Of a stretch of DNA of 64,000 nt, positions 7,434 to 16,537 are shown in pieces (within the stretch, counting starts at the first letter, position 1; each line of letters begins with the position of its first letter). The position numbers were made by a program, and so were the translations under genes. The notes below the pieces were generated by a model that was not told the DNA's origin, made no database searches, and worked only from the letters and a program-made list of their open reading frames with translations. Source of the DNA: Sphingobium boeckii (GTDB taxonomy: Bacteria > Pseudomonadota > Alphaproteobacteria > Sphingomonadales > Sphingomonadaceae); the NCBI RefSeq assembly GCF_014199215.1, contig NZ_JACIJC010000001.1, positions 1 through 64,000 of the forward strand. Reading direction: 5' to 3'.

Positions 7434-8879
7434 ATGGCCGATTCGCCAATGCTGAAATTCGTCGCACGGGATCAATCCTATCCCGAAAAACGTGCACCTG
7501 CTCTTCGCGCCGAGGATTTCCAGGAAATCTCCAACCGCTTCCCCGTGGAGAAGGCGGAGGATCAGGCCGGGCGCTGCTCACAATGCGGCGTGCCTTATTG
7601 CTCGGTGCATTGCCCGCTGCACAATCACATTCCGGACTGGTTGCGGCTAACCGCCGAAGGCCGGCTGCGCGAGGCTTATGAGCTGTCCAACAGCACCTCG
7701 ACCATGCCCGAAATCTGCGGCCGCATCTGTCCGCAAGACCGCCTGTGCGAAGGCAATTGCGTGATCGAATTTTCCGGCCATGGCGCGGTCACCATCGGAT
7801 CGGTGGAAAAGTTCATCACCGACACCGCCTGGGAAAATGGCTGGGTGGAGCCGCTTCATGTGGGCGCGCCGCGCGGTCAGTCGGTGGGTATCATCGGTGC
7901 CGGCCCTGCGGGCCTGACCGCGGCTGAATATCTCCGCGCGGGCGGCTATGACGTGCACATCTATGACCGGCATGACCGCGCGGGCGGCTTGCTGACCTAT
8001 GGCATCCCCGGCTTCAAGCTGGAAAAGCCCGTGGTCATGCGCCGCGTGCAGCGCCTGAAGGATGGCGGGATCGTCTTCCATGAGGGCTTCGAAGTGGGCC
8101 GCGATGCCACGCTTGAAGACTTGCGCACCAGGCATGATGCGCTGCTGATCGCGACGGGAGTCTACAAGCCGCGCGAGATCAAGGCGCCCGGCGTCGGTGC
8201 GCCCGGCGTGGTCGAGGCGCTCGACTATCTCATCACGTCGAACCGCAAGAGCTTTGGCGACGCCGTGCCCGCGTTCGAGGATGGCAGCCTGAATGCCGAG
8301 GGCAAGAATGTGGTCGTGATCGGCGGCGGGGATACCGCGATGGATTGCGTGCGCACCGCGATCCGCCAGGGCGCGGCTTCGGTCAAATGCCTCTATCGCC
8401 GCGACAAGGCCAATATGCCCGGATCGCAGAATGAGGTGAAGAATGCCGAGGAAGAGGGCGTCGATTTCGTCTGGCTCTCCGCCCCCGAGGCTTTCGACGG
8501 CACCGAAAAGGTATCGGGCGTGCGCGCCGCCAAGATGCGGCTGGGCCAGCCCGATGCGTCGGGCCGCCGCGCGCCAGAGCCTGATCCCGGCAGCGAATTC
8601 CGCTTGGACGCCGATCTGGTGATCAAGGCCCTGGGCTATGATGCGGAAGATTTGCCGCACATGTTCGGCGCGGACGATCTCTCGGTCACGCGCTGGGGCA
8701 CGTTGCGTGTGGATCATAAATCCATGCAGACCAATATCGAGGGCGTGTTTGCCGCAGGCGATATCGTGCGCGGCGCAAGCCTGGTCGTCTGGGCGATCCG
8801 CGACGGCCGCGACGTGGCCGATCATATGCACAAATTCCTGAAGACCAAGGCACGCGCCAAGCTGCTGGAGGCCGCATGA
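7434..8879 (+). CDS. gltD: Glutamate synthase (NADPH) small subunit
   Basis: This 481-residue flavoprotein passes electrons from NADPH to the large subunit for glutamate synthesis from glutamine and 2-oxoglutarate. Two cysteine clusters for the iron-sulphur centres are visible (CSQCGVPYCSVHC and CGRICPQDRLCEGNC). They are followed by the FAD-binding GIIGAGPAGLTAAEYL and the NADPH-binding VVVIGGGDTAMDCVRTA, and the C-terminal GDIVRGASLVVWAIRDGR. A GGAGAAGGGG ribosome site precedes the ATG. It is the first gene of an operon in which its stop overlaps the DUF2059 gene (ATGA); gltB comes third, the reverse of the usual gltB-gltD order. Confidence 0.98.
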   Translation: MADSPMLKFVARDQSYPEKRAPALRAEDFQEISNRFPVEKAEDQAGRCSQCGVPYCSVHCPLHNHIPDWLRLTAEGRLREAYELSNSTSTMPEICGRICPQDRLCEGNCVIEFSGHGAVTIGSVEKFITDTAWENGWVEPLHVGAPRGQSVGIIGAGPAGLTAAEYLRAGGYDVHIYDRHDRAGGLLTYGIPGFKLEKPVVMRRVQRLKDGGIVFHEGFEVGRDATLEDLRTRHDALLIATGVYKPREIKAPGVGAPGVVEALDYLITSNRKSFGDAVPAFEDGSLNAEGKNVVVIGGGDTAMDCVRTAIRQGAASVKCLYRRDKANMPGSQNEVKNAEEEGVDFVWLSAPEAFDGTEKVSGVRAAKMRLGQPDASGRRAPEPDPGSEFRLDADLVIKALGYDAEDLPHMFGADDLSVTRWGTLRVDHKSMQTNIEGVFAAGDIVRGASLVVWAIRDGRDVADHMHKFLKTKARAKLLEAA

Positions 8880-9640
8880 CCATGAAACTGATCCGTGCCG
8901 CTTTGCTCGCCGTGACATGCGCTTTGACTACGCCTGCTTTGGCGCAGCCTGCTGTGCTCGTTCCGGCCCCTATCGCGCCCGCGCAGCTCGAGGCGGCCAC
9001 GGTCGTCGTCGCCAAGGTGTTTCCCGATGGCACCTACAAAAGGATGTTGGGCGAGAATCTCAGCAAGATGATGGATGGTATGCTGGATGGCGCGGCCAAA
9101 TTGCCGATGCGCAGCATCGCCGCCATGGGCAATCTGGATGAAGACCAGATCGCCGCGCTGGGCGACGCCACGCTGGCCGAGGTGATGGTGATCTACGATC
9201 CGCATTTCCGCGAACGTCTGCAGATCGGCACCCGCGCGATGATGGATTCGATGACGGATATGATGACCAGCATGGAGCCGCGCGTGCGCAGCGGGCTGAG
9301 CCGCGCTTATGCCCGTCGCTTCACCGCGCAGCAGCTTGGCGAATTGAACGCCTTCTTCTCCACGCCCACGGGCGGTGCCTATGCCGCCGAATCCATGTCG
9401 CTGTTCATGGACCCGGAAGTGATGACCGAAATGACGGCGATGATGCCGGAACTGATGACCAGGATGCCCGAGTTCATCAAGGCGATGGAAACCTCCACCG
9501 CCGGCCTGCCCAAGCCGCGCAAGATCGATGAACTGAGCAAGGCTGACAGGACGAAGCTCGCCAAATTGCTGGGCGTGAAGGAAAAGGATCTGCGCGATCC
9601 GCCGGCCGCCCCCACATTCGAACAGGAGAGCGGACTATGA
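8876..9640 (+). CDS. DUF2059 secreted protein inside the glutamate synthase operon
   Basis: The 254-residue product starts with a signal peptide (MTMKLIRAALLAVTCALTTPALA) and therefore acts in the periplasm. The mature part has the alpha-helical DUF2059 core: a run of methionine-rich helices (MMDSMTDMMTSM) and the YARRFTAQQLGELNAFFSTPTGGAYA stretch, near residues 140-170. The function of DUF2059 is unknown. It shares ATGA overlaps with gltD upstream and gltB downstream, so it is translationally coupled to both subunits of a cytoplasmic enzyme. There is no sign of decay. Confidence 0.88.
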   Translation: MTMKLIRAALLAVTCALTTPALAQPAVLVPAPIAPAQLEAATVVVAKVFPDGTYKRMLGENLSKMMDGMLDGAAKLPMRSIAAMGNLDEDQIAALGDATLAEVMVIYDPHFRERLQIGTRAMMDSMTDMMTSMEPRVRSGLSRAYARRFTAQQLGELNAFFSTPTGGAYAAESMSLFMDPEVMTEMTAMMPELMTRMPEFIKAMETSTAGLPKPRKIDELSKADRTKLAKLLGVKEKDLRDPPAAPTFEQESGL

Positions 9641-12600
9641 ACCGCATGGCATCTGAAGCCGAACGCGCCCGCATCGCCGAAGTCGGCATGTATCGCCCCG
9701 ATATGGAATCCGATGCCTGTGGCGTCGGTCTGGTGGCGGCGACCGATGGCAAGGCGTCGCGGCGCGTGGTCGCCTCCGCAATCGATGCGCTGAAGGCGGT
9801 GTGGCATCGCGGCGCTGTGGATGCGGATGGCAAGACCGGCGATGGCGCGGGCATCCATGTCGATCTGCCCGCACGCTTCTTCGATGATGCGATTGCGGAT
9901 TCGGGCCATCGCCCGATGCCGAACCGGCTGGCCGTGGGCATGATCTTCCTGCCGCGCACCGATCTGGGCGCGCAGGAGAATTGCCGCACGATCGTGGAAA
10001 GCGAAGTGATCGAGGCGGGCTACACCATCTATGGCTGGCGCCAGGTGCCGGTGGACGTCTCCGTGATCGGACCCAAGGCGCAGGAAACGCGCCCGGAAAT
10101 CGAGCAGATCATGATCGCCGGCCCGATGCCGGACGATCTGGACGCCGCCGAGTTTGAAAAAGAACTCTATCTCGTCCGCCGCCGGATCGAGAAGAAGGTG
10201 ATCGAAGCCCAGATATCGGGCTTCTACATCTGTTCGCTGTCCTGCCGGTCGATCATCTACAAGGGTCTGTTCCTCGCGGAATCGCTTTCGGTCTTCTATC
10301 CCGATCTGGTGGACGAACGGTTCGAGAGCCGCGTCGCGATGTTCCATCAGCGCTATTCGACCAACACTTTCCCGCAATGGTGGCTGGCCCAGCCCTTCCG
10401 CACGCTGGCTCACAATGGCGAGATCAACACGATCCGCGGCAATAAGAACTGGATGAAGAGCCACGAGATCAAGATGGCCTCGTTGGCCTTTGGCGAGCAT
10501 TCGGAGGACATCAAGCCCGTGATCCCGGCGGGCGCTTCGGATACCGCCGCGCTCGATGCCGTGTTCGAAGCGATCTGTCGTTCGGGCCGCGACGCGCCGA
10601 CCGCCAAGCTGATGCTTGTCCCCGAAGCGTGGCAGGACAATGAGGAAATGCCCGCATCGCACGATGCGATGTACCAATATTTCGCCTCCATGATGGAGCC
10701 GTGGGACGGCCCCGCCGCGCTGGCGATGACCGATGGCCGCTGGGTGGTCGCGGGCGTCGATCGCAATGCGCTCCGCCCGCTGCGCTACACGCGCACCGTG
10801 GACAATCTGCTGATCGTGGGTTCGGAAACGGGCATGGTCGTGGTGCCTGAATCCACCGTGCTGCAAAAGGGTCGCCTCGGGCCGGGCCAGATGATCGCGG
10901 TCGATCTGGACAGTGGCACGCTCTATGATGATCGCGGGATCAAGGATCGCATCGCCGCCGAGCGCCCTTATAAGGAGATGATCGGCAACTTTCTGACGCT
11001 GGACGATCTCGCGCCTGTCCAAGGCGATGCGATGCCGCTTTATGACCGTCGCGAACTGATGCTGCGCCAGATCGCCGCCGGGCAGACCATGGAGGATATG
11101 GAGTTGATCCTGTCGCCCATGGTGGAAGACGCCAAGGAAGCGATCGGATCGATGGGCGATGATACGCCGCTGGCGGTCATTTCGGACAAGCCCCGCCTGA
11201 TCAGCCATTTCTTCCGCCAGAATTTCAGCCAGGTGACCAACCCGCCGATCGATTCCCTGCGCGAATCGCAGGTGATGAGCCTCAAGACCCGGTTCAGCAA
11301 TCTCTCCAACATCCTGGACACTGGTGCCCAGAGCGACGGCGTGCTCGTGCTCGAATCGCCGGTGCTCACCTGTGCGCAATGGGCGCGGCTGAAAGCGCAT
11401 TTCGCGTCTCAGGCGGCCGAGATCGATTGCACCTTCGACACCGGCGGCGGGCAGGAGAATCTGCGCGCCGCGATCCAGCGCATCCGCGCGGAGGCCGAAC
11501 AGGCCGTGCGCGAGGGGCGTTCGGAACTGTTCCTGACCGACGAGCGCTCCGGCCCCGACCGCATCGCGATCGCCGGCGTGCTGGCGGCGGCCGCCGTGCA
11601 CACGCATCTCGTGCGCAAGGGGCTGCGCTCCTACGCATCGGTGAACATCCGCACCGCGGAATGCCTCGACACGCATTATTTCGCCGTGCTGATCGGCGTC
11701 GGCGCCACCACGGTGAACGCCTATCTCGCCGAAGCGTCGATTGCGGACCGCCATGCGCGCGGCCTGTTTGGCGATCTTTCGCTCGCAGAATGCCTCAAGC
11801 GGCACAGCAAGGCGGTGAACGACGGTTTGCTCAAGATCATGAGCAAAATGGGAATCGCCGTGATCTCCAGCTATCGCGGCGGCTATAATTTCGAAGCCGT
11901 GGGCCTGTCGCGCGCGCTGGTGAACGATTTCTTCCCCGGTATGCCCGCCAAGATTTCCGGCGAAGGCTATAGCTCGCTCCATCTGAACGCGGCGCTGCGC
12001 CATGAAGCGGCCTATGACGCGCCGGTCAACAGTCTGCCGATCGGCGGCTTCTATCGCCAGCGGCATGGCGGCGAAGTTCACGCTTATTCCGCGCAGCTCA
12101 TGCACCTGCTGCAGAATGCGGTCGCAACCGATAGCTATTCCTCTTATCTGCAATTCGCGCGCGGCGTGCGCGATCTGCCGCCGGTCTATCTGCGCGATCT
12201 GCTCGAATTCAATTATGCCCGCGAAGCGATCCCGATCGACAGCGTCGAGGCGATCACCGAGATCCGCAAGCGATTCGTGACGCCCGGCATGTCGCTGGGC
12301 GCGCTCAGCCCCGAAGCGCATGAGACGCTGGCGATCGCGATGAACCGGATCGGCGCGAAAGCCGTGTCAGGCGAAGGCGGCGAGGATTCGATCCGCTACA
12401 CGCCCTATGAGAATGGCGACAATGCCAACTCAGTTATCAAGCAGATCGCCTCGGGCCGCTTCGGCGTGACCGCGGAATATCTGAACGCCTGCGAAGAGGT
12501 GGAGATCAAGGTCGCGCAGGGCGCCAAGCCCGGCGAGGGCGGACAATTGCCCGGCTTCAAGGTGACCGAGATGATCGCGCGGCTGCGGCATTCGACGCCG

Positions 12601-14166
12601 GGCGTGATGCTCATCTCCCCCCCGCCGCATCACGACATCTATTCGATCGAGGATCTGGCGCAGCTCATCTATGATCTGAAACAGATCAATCCGCGCGCGC
12701 GGGTCTGCGTGAAGCTGGTCTCCTCCGCCGGCATCGGCACGGTGGCGGCGGGCGTCGCCAAGGCTCATGCGGATGTGATCCTGGTCGCTGGCCATGTCGG
12801 CGGCACGGGCGCGTCTCCCCAGACGTCGGTCAAATATGCAGGCACACCATGGGAAATGGGGCTGACCGAGGTCAATCAGGTGCTCACGCTGAACGGCCTG
12901 CGTCACCGCGTGAAGCTGCGCACCGACGGCGGCCTCAAGACCGGGCGCGACATCGTCATCGCCGCGATCCTGGGTGCCGAGGAATTCGGCATCGGCACGC
13001 TCTCGCTCGTGGCCATGGGCTGCATCATGGTGCGCCAATGCCATTCGAACACCTGCCCGGTGGGCGTTTGCACACAGGACGATGCGCTTCGTCAGAAGTT
13101 CGTCGGCACGCCAGAGAAGGTGATCAATCTGATGACCTTCATCGCGGAGGAAGTGCGCGAGATCCTGGCGCGACTGGGCTATCGCTCGCTCGACGAGATC
13201 GTGGGCCGCACCGAGCTGCTCCGTCAGGTCAGCCGCGGCGCGGAGCATCTCGACGATCTCGATCTCAACCCGATCCTGGCGAAGGTGGATGCCGACGACG
13301 ACAAGCGGCGTTTCAACATCGAGGGCTTCCGTAACGAAGTGCCGGACAGTCTAGACGCGCAGATGATCGCGGACGCGCAGGCGGTGTTCGAGCGCGGCGA
13401 GAAGATGCAACTCACCTATACCGTGCGCAATACGCACCGTGCGGTGGGAACGCGCCTCTCCTCCAAGATCACGCGCAAGTTCGGCATGTCCAAGCTGAAT
13501 GACGGCCATGTGCAGGTGCGCCTGCGCGGATCGGCAGGGCAATCGCTCGGCGCGTTCCTGTGCAAGGGCGTGACGCTCGAAGTGTTCGGCGATGCGAATG
13601 ATTATGTCGGCAAGGGCTTGTCTGGCGGGATCATCACCGTGCGTCCGATGGTCAGCTCGCCGCTCGATTCCAAGGCGAATACGATCATCGGCAATACGGT
13701 GCTTTACGGTGCAACCTCGGGGAAATTGTTCGCCGCGGGTCAGGCGGGCGAGCGGTTCGCGGTGCGCAATTCGGGCGCGACGGTGGTGGTCGAGGGCTGC
13801 GGCGCGAATGGCTGCGAATATATGACCGGCGGCACCGCGGTGATCCTAGGCGAAGTCGGCCAGAATTTCGGCGCTGGCATGACCGGCGGCATGGCCTTCA
13901 TCTATGATGAGGCGGGCACCTTCGCCCGCCGCGCCAATCCGGACAGCATCGTGTGGCAGCGGATCGATTCGGCTTATTGGGAAGCGCGCGTGAAAGCGCT
14001 GATCGCCGAACATGCGGTGGCAACGGACAGCAAATGGTCCAATGCGATCTTGGATGACTGGGACCGGACCAGGGGCGCTTTCTGGCAGATATGCCCGAAG
14101 GAGATGCTCACGCGCCTCAGCCACCCCTTGAGCGATGCGGAAGCGGAGATGGTGGCGGCTGAGTGA
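9637..14166 (+). CDS. gltB: Glutamate synthase large subunit
   Basis: This 1509-residue protein has the full domain order of bacterial GltB. A class II glutamine amidotransferase domain comes first, whose nucleophile Cys28 (SDACGVGLV) would be exposed by removal of a 27-residue propeptide. The central domain, the FMN-binding synthase domain (SGEGGEDSIRYTPYENGDN; AGHVGGTGASPQTSVKYAG) and the 3Fe-4S cysteines (CHSNTCPVGVC) follow. The C-terminal GXGXG beta-helix is last (GCGANGCEYMTGGTAVILGE). It works with GltD to make glutamate. The start overlaps the DUF2059 gene by ATGA. A dispersed hairpin repeat 9 bp after the stop probably ends transcription. Confidence 0.98.
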   Translation: MNRMASEAERARIAEVGMYRPDMESDACGVGLVAATDGKASRRVVASAIDALKAVWHRGAVDADGKTGDGAGIHVDLPARFFDDAIADSGHRPMPNRLAVGMIFLPRTDLGAQENCRTIVESEVIEAGYTIYGWRQVPVDVSVIGPKAQETRPEIEQIMIAGPMPDDLDAAEFEKELYLVRRRIEKKVIEAQISGFYICSLSCRSIIYKGLFLAESLSVFYPDLVDERFESRVAMFHQRYSTNTFPQWWLAQPFRTLAHNGEINTIRGNKNWMKSHEIKMASLAFGEHSEDIKPVIPAGASDTAALDAVFEAICRSGRDAPTAKLMLVPEAWQDNEEMPASHDAMYQYFASMMEPWDGPAALAMTDGRWVVAGVDRNALRPLRYTRTVDNLLIVGSETGMVVVPESTVLQKGRLGPGQMIAVDLDSGTLYDDRGIKDRIAAERPYKEMIGNFLTLDDLAPVQGDAMPLYDRRELMLRQIAAGQTMEDMELILSPMVEDAKEAIGSMGDDTPLAVISDKPRLISHFFRQNFSQVTNPPIDSLRESQVMSLKTRFSNLSNILDTGAQSDGVLVLESPVLTCAQWARLKAHFASQAAEIDCTFDTGGGQENLRAAIQRIRAEAEQAVREGRSELFLTDERSGPDRIAIAGVLAAAAVHTHLVRKGLRSYASVNIRTAECLDTHYFAVLIGVGATTVNAYLAEASIADRHARGLFGDLSLAECLKRHSKAVNDGLLKIMSKMGIAVISSYRGGYNFEAVGLSRALVNDFFPGMPAKISGEGYSSLHLNAALRHEAAYDAPVNSLPIGGFYRQRHGGEVHAYSAQLMHLLQNAVATDSYSSYLQFARGVRDLPPVYLRDLLEFNYAREAIPIDSVEAITEIRKRFVTPGMSLGALSPEAHETLAIAMNRIGAKAVSGEGGEDSIRYTPYENGDNANSVIKQIASGRFGVTAEYLNACEEVEIKVAQGAKPGEGGQLPGFKVTEMIARLRHSTPGVMLISPPPHHDIYSIEDLAQLIYDLKQINPRARVCVKLVSSAGIGTVAAGVAKAHADVILVAGHVGGTGASPQTSVKYAGTPWEMGLTEVNQVLTLNGLRHRVKLRTDGGLKTGRDIVIAAILGAEEFGIGTLSLVAMGCIMVRQCHSNTCPVGVCTQDDALRQKFVGTPEKVINLMTFIAEEVREILARLGYRSLDEIVGRTELLRQVSRGAEHLDDLDLNPILAKVDADDDKRRFNIEGFRNEVPDSLDAQMIADAQAVFERGEKMQLTYTVRNTHRAVGTRLSSKITRKFGMSKLNDGHVQVRLRGSAGQSLGAFLCKGVTLEVFGDANDYVGKGLSGGIITVRPMVSSPLDSKANTIIGNTVLYGATSGKLFAAGQAGERFAVRNSGATVVVEGCGANGCEYMTGGTAVILGEVGQNFGAGMTGGMAFIYDEAGTFARRANPDSIVWQRIDSAYWEARVKALIAEHAVATDSKWSNAILDDWDRTRGAFWQICPKEMLTRLSHPLSDAEAEMVAAE

Positions 14167-14175
14167 ATTTTCATT

Positions 14176-14249
14176 CCGTTTGTGTCGAGCGCCGTCGAGA
14201 CACGGAGTGCCAGGCTCCAACGTCCCTCGACCTCGCTCGGGACAAACGG
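14176..14249. repeat. Dispersed paired-hairpin repeat, family A, copy 1
   Basis: The 74-bp unit begins CCGTTTGTGTCGAGCG and ends with CGCTCGGGACAAACGG, so its two halves are near-perfect inverted copies of about 29 bp. Where the left half has GT...AC in its inner stem, the right half has CC...GG, so pairing is kept. A second copy lies at 40827-40900. Both sit between convergent gene ends, here gltB and an uncharacterised gene, so they may act as two-way terminators. Confidence 0.75.
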
Positions 14250-14265
14250 TTAGAGAAAGAGCGCG

Positions 14266-15108
14266 CTACCTGGCCGACAGATCTGCCAGCCTGGTCATAT
14301 CGCTTTCCGACCAATCTTCCGGCATCAGCATCAAACTGCGCAGCGGCGGCATATACCAGAACAGCCGCTGCATCGCGTCCGCCACGTCCTGTTCGGATTC
14401 GTACTGGCTGCGTCTGATGCCGATCACCAGATTGCGCGTGGGGCGCAGCTTGGCATCCACCAGAAGTTGCACTCGGGGATCGGTGATCCCCAGCGTCCCG
14501 GTCATATAGCCGGCCAAGGCTTGCGCCACCGGCGGCGGCAGGAAGTCTGCCGACGGCGCGCCGGTCATGATGCGATGCGCCTCGGTCAAGATCGTCGCCC
14601 GATGTCCGCCCTGCAGGCCGGCGGACTCGGCCTCGTCGACGGGATCGCCATTCCAGCTATCATAGCGCAGCAGACTGTCGAGCTTGCCCAGCGAGAATAC
14701 ATATTGCGCGGCATCTGCGGGATCGTCGGGAGACGCGAAAAACGCGGCACCCGATCCGCGCTCAACACAGATGCGTGCCAGATTGGCAAGAGACTGCGAC
14801 TCGAAAGGCGCATCGGGACGCGGCACGTTCAGCCGGAGATAGCGAAAGCCGTCCGGCCCCGTGAATTCCTGGGGATCGGCCAATTCCACCGAGGCATTCC
14901 ACATCGTATCGAAAAAATCATCATGCCAGCCATCATCGCGCTGCGGCGCCGGAATATGGAACAGCGCCTCCAGCCTGCGGGTAAGCGACAGATCGAACAT
15001 GCGTTCGCGCACAACGGGAAAGCGCGGACCATCGCTGCGCGGCGCACGGGGCGGCAGGGACGGGGGGACCGCAACCGTCTTGGGCCGCAGAAAATCGAAC
15101 AATCCCAT
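14266..15108 (-). CDS. Uncharacterised 280-residue protein
   Basis: I do not recognise the family. The product begins MGLFDFLRPK, has no signal peptide or membrane segment, and contains acidic and tryptophan-bearing stretches (RDDGWHDDFFDTMWNASVELADP at about 57-79; a C-terminal ADAMQRLFWYMPPLRSLMLMPEDW). The composition and codon pattern match the neighbours, so it is likely a real cytoplasmic protein of the sphingomonad type. It converges with gltB and is transcribed away from the small secreted protein at 15245. Confidence 0.7.
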   Translation of the reverse strand: MGLFDFLRPKTVAVPPSLPPRAPRSDGPRFPVVRERMFDLSLTRRLEALFHIPAPQRDDGWHDDFFDTMWNASVELADPQEFTGPDGFRYLRLNVPRPDAPFESQSLANLARICVERGSGAAFFASPDDPADAAQYVFSLGKLDSLLRYDSWNGDPVDEAESAGLQGGHRATILTEAHRIMTGAPSADFLPPPVAQALAGYMTGTLGITDPRVQLLVDAKLRPTRNLVIGIRRSQYESEQDVADAMQRLFWYMPPLRSLMLMPEDWSESDMTRLADLSAR

Positions 15109-15244
15109 GGCATATCCCCCGATAACGCATCCGCCTTTTTGTTAAGCCCTGGAACGGGGCAGCGCAAATGGCGTTCAGCCAAGGATCAGACTCGCTTCTT
15201 TACGGATGGCGTGTTGCCCGCATTTCATGGGGCCGGAGATTGCT

Positions 15245-15673
15245 ATGCGCCTGCTCATTCTCTCGCTTGCCGCCTTGTCGATGGCCACGCCCGCCTTGGC
15301 GCGTGAACCTCTGCCGGAGCAGCGTGTGGCGGATCGCATGAACGATCCGGCAGTGCAGAACCGCATCGAAAGCGGCGTTTCCGCAGCCCTCGCCGCGATC
15401 CTCGATCTGCGCATCGGCGCGATGGAGCGCGCGATTGATCCCCATTCGCGCGCGCATCCCGATGATACGCTGCGCGATCGCGCCGAGCGCGACGATCCCT
15501 ATTTCGAAGACCGGATTGCAGATCAGACCCAACGCTCGACGCGGCAATTGGGCGCGATGGCGGGCGCGTTCGCGGTGGTGATGCCGCAATTGCGGACCAT
15601 GGTGGCGGAGATGGAACGCCACATCGGGGATATCGGAATGCACGCTGATGGCGATGACGGCTGGAGCGATTGA
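15245..15673 (+). CDS. Small secreted protein of unknown function
   Basis: The 142-residue product has a clear signal peptide (MRLLILSLAALSMATPALA, cleavage before REP) and a charged, helical mature part (PEQRVADRMNDPAVQNRIESGVSAALAAILDLRIG...). The ATG at 15245 was preferred over the upstream frame opening at 15206 because a GGAG site lies 7 bases before it and the signal peptide begins there. No family is recognised; it is probably periplasmic. Confidence 0.7.
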   Translation: MRLLILSLAALSMATPALAREPLPEQRVADRMNDPAVQNRIESGVSAALAAILDLRIGAMERAIDPHSRAHPDDTLRDRAERDDPYFEDRIADQTQRSTRQLGAMAGAFAVVMPQLRTMVAEMERHIGDIGMHADGDDGWSD

Positions 15674-15750
15674 TATTGCCTGCAAGAAATCCGCGCTTGC
15701 CCCCCGCTAAGGGTGGACGCACCGGCGCGCGCCGCTAAAGTCGCCGCCGC

Positions 15751-16422
15751 ATGTGGCAGCTCTTTCAATTCCCCCTTTGTCCCTTTTCACGCAAGGTCCG
15801 GCTTTTGCTGGGCGAGAAGGGCGTGGGCTATGAATTGGTGCGCGAATCGCCCTGGGAGCGGCGCGACGAGTTCATCGACATGAATCCCGCCGGGCAAACC
15901 CCGGTGATGGCGGAAACCGCCAAGGGGCTGTTGTTCATGGATTCGTCTGCGATCTGCGAATATTTCGAAGAGACGGTGGATAAAGCGCCGATGATCGGCG
16001 GCACGGCGGTTAACCGCGCCGAAGTGCGCCGGCTGGTGGCATGGCTTGATCAGCAATTCTATGGCGATGTCGTGGCGCCGCTGATGCACGAGCGGATGCG
16101 CAAGCGCCTCGTGCATCGCGCCACGCCCGACGCCAGCATGTTGCGCGAGGCAATGAAGAATGCGCACAGCCATTTCGATTATCTGGATTATCTGCTCGAT
16201 CACCGGAGCTGGCTGGCCGGCCCGACGCTGAGCCTGGCCGATCTGACCGCGGCGGCGCATATCTCGGTGGCGGATTATCTCGGCGGGATCGATTTCAAGG
16301 GGCATGAGCCGATGAAGCGCTGGTATGCCGGGCTGAAATCGCGTCCCAGCTTCCGGCCCTTGCTTTCGGAGCGCATGGAAGTGATCAGCCCGCCCGAACA
16401 TTATGACCGGGTGGATTTTTAG
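15751..16422 (+). CDS. Glutathione S-transferase family protein
   Basis: This 223-residue protein has the thioredoxin-like N-terminal domain (LFQFPLCPFSRKVRLLLGEKG, with CPFS at the active position; NPAGQTPVM with the cis-proline; MDSSAICEYFEE, the glutathione-binding loop) and an all-helical C-terminal domain (WLAGPTLSLADLTAAAHISVADYL). It fits the bacterial GST family with a cysteine near the active site; the substrate is unknown. It stands alone and converges with ubiG, with a dispersed repeat between them. Confidence 0.9.
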   Translation: MWQLFQFPLCPFSRKVRLLLGEKGVGYELVRESPWERRDEFIDMNPAGQTPVMAETAKGLLFMDSSAICEYFEETVDKAPMIGGTAVNRAEVRRLVAWLDQQFYGDVVAPLMHERMRKRLVHRATPDASMLREAMKNAHSHFDYLDYLLDHRSWLAGPTLSLADLTAAAHISVADYLGGIDFKGHEPMKRWYAGLKSRPSFRPLLSERMEVISPPEHYDRVDF

Positions 16423-16435
16423 TTCGGTCTCCATG

Positions 16436-16525
16436 CGTCATGCTGAACTTGTTTCAGCATCTATTCGTCCGCCCGCACATGGGTCGCGACTTTGAAATGG
16501 ACCCTGAAACGAGTTCAGGGTGACG
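16436..16525. repeat. Dispersed paired-hairpin repeat, family B
   Basis: A left unit (16436-16465, beginning CGTCATGCTGAACTTG and running into TTTCAGCATC) and an inverted right unit (16496-16525, ending CAGGGTGACG) are separated by 30 bp. Each unit is itself a small hairpin. The stem bases TG...CA on the left become CC...GG on the right, so pairing is preserved. The repeat lies between the convergent ends of the GST and ubiG genes. Its outer ends CGTCAY...RTCYAT match those of the repeats flanking the GIY-YIG gene. Confidence 0.7.
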
Positions 16526-16537
16526 GTTATTTCGCAA

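Noticed and set aside
9379-12321. 980-codon open frame on the minus strand opposite gltB
   Set aside because: It lies fully antisense to gltB, and the translation is rich in His, Arg, Gln and Asp as expected from reading the complement of GC-rich coding DNA. No domain is recognisable.
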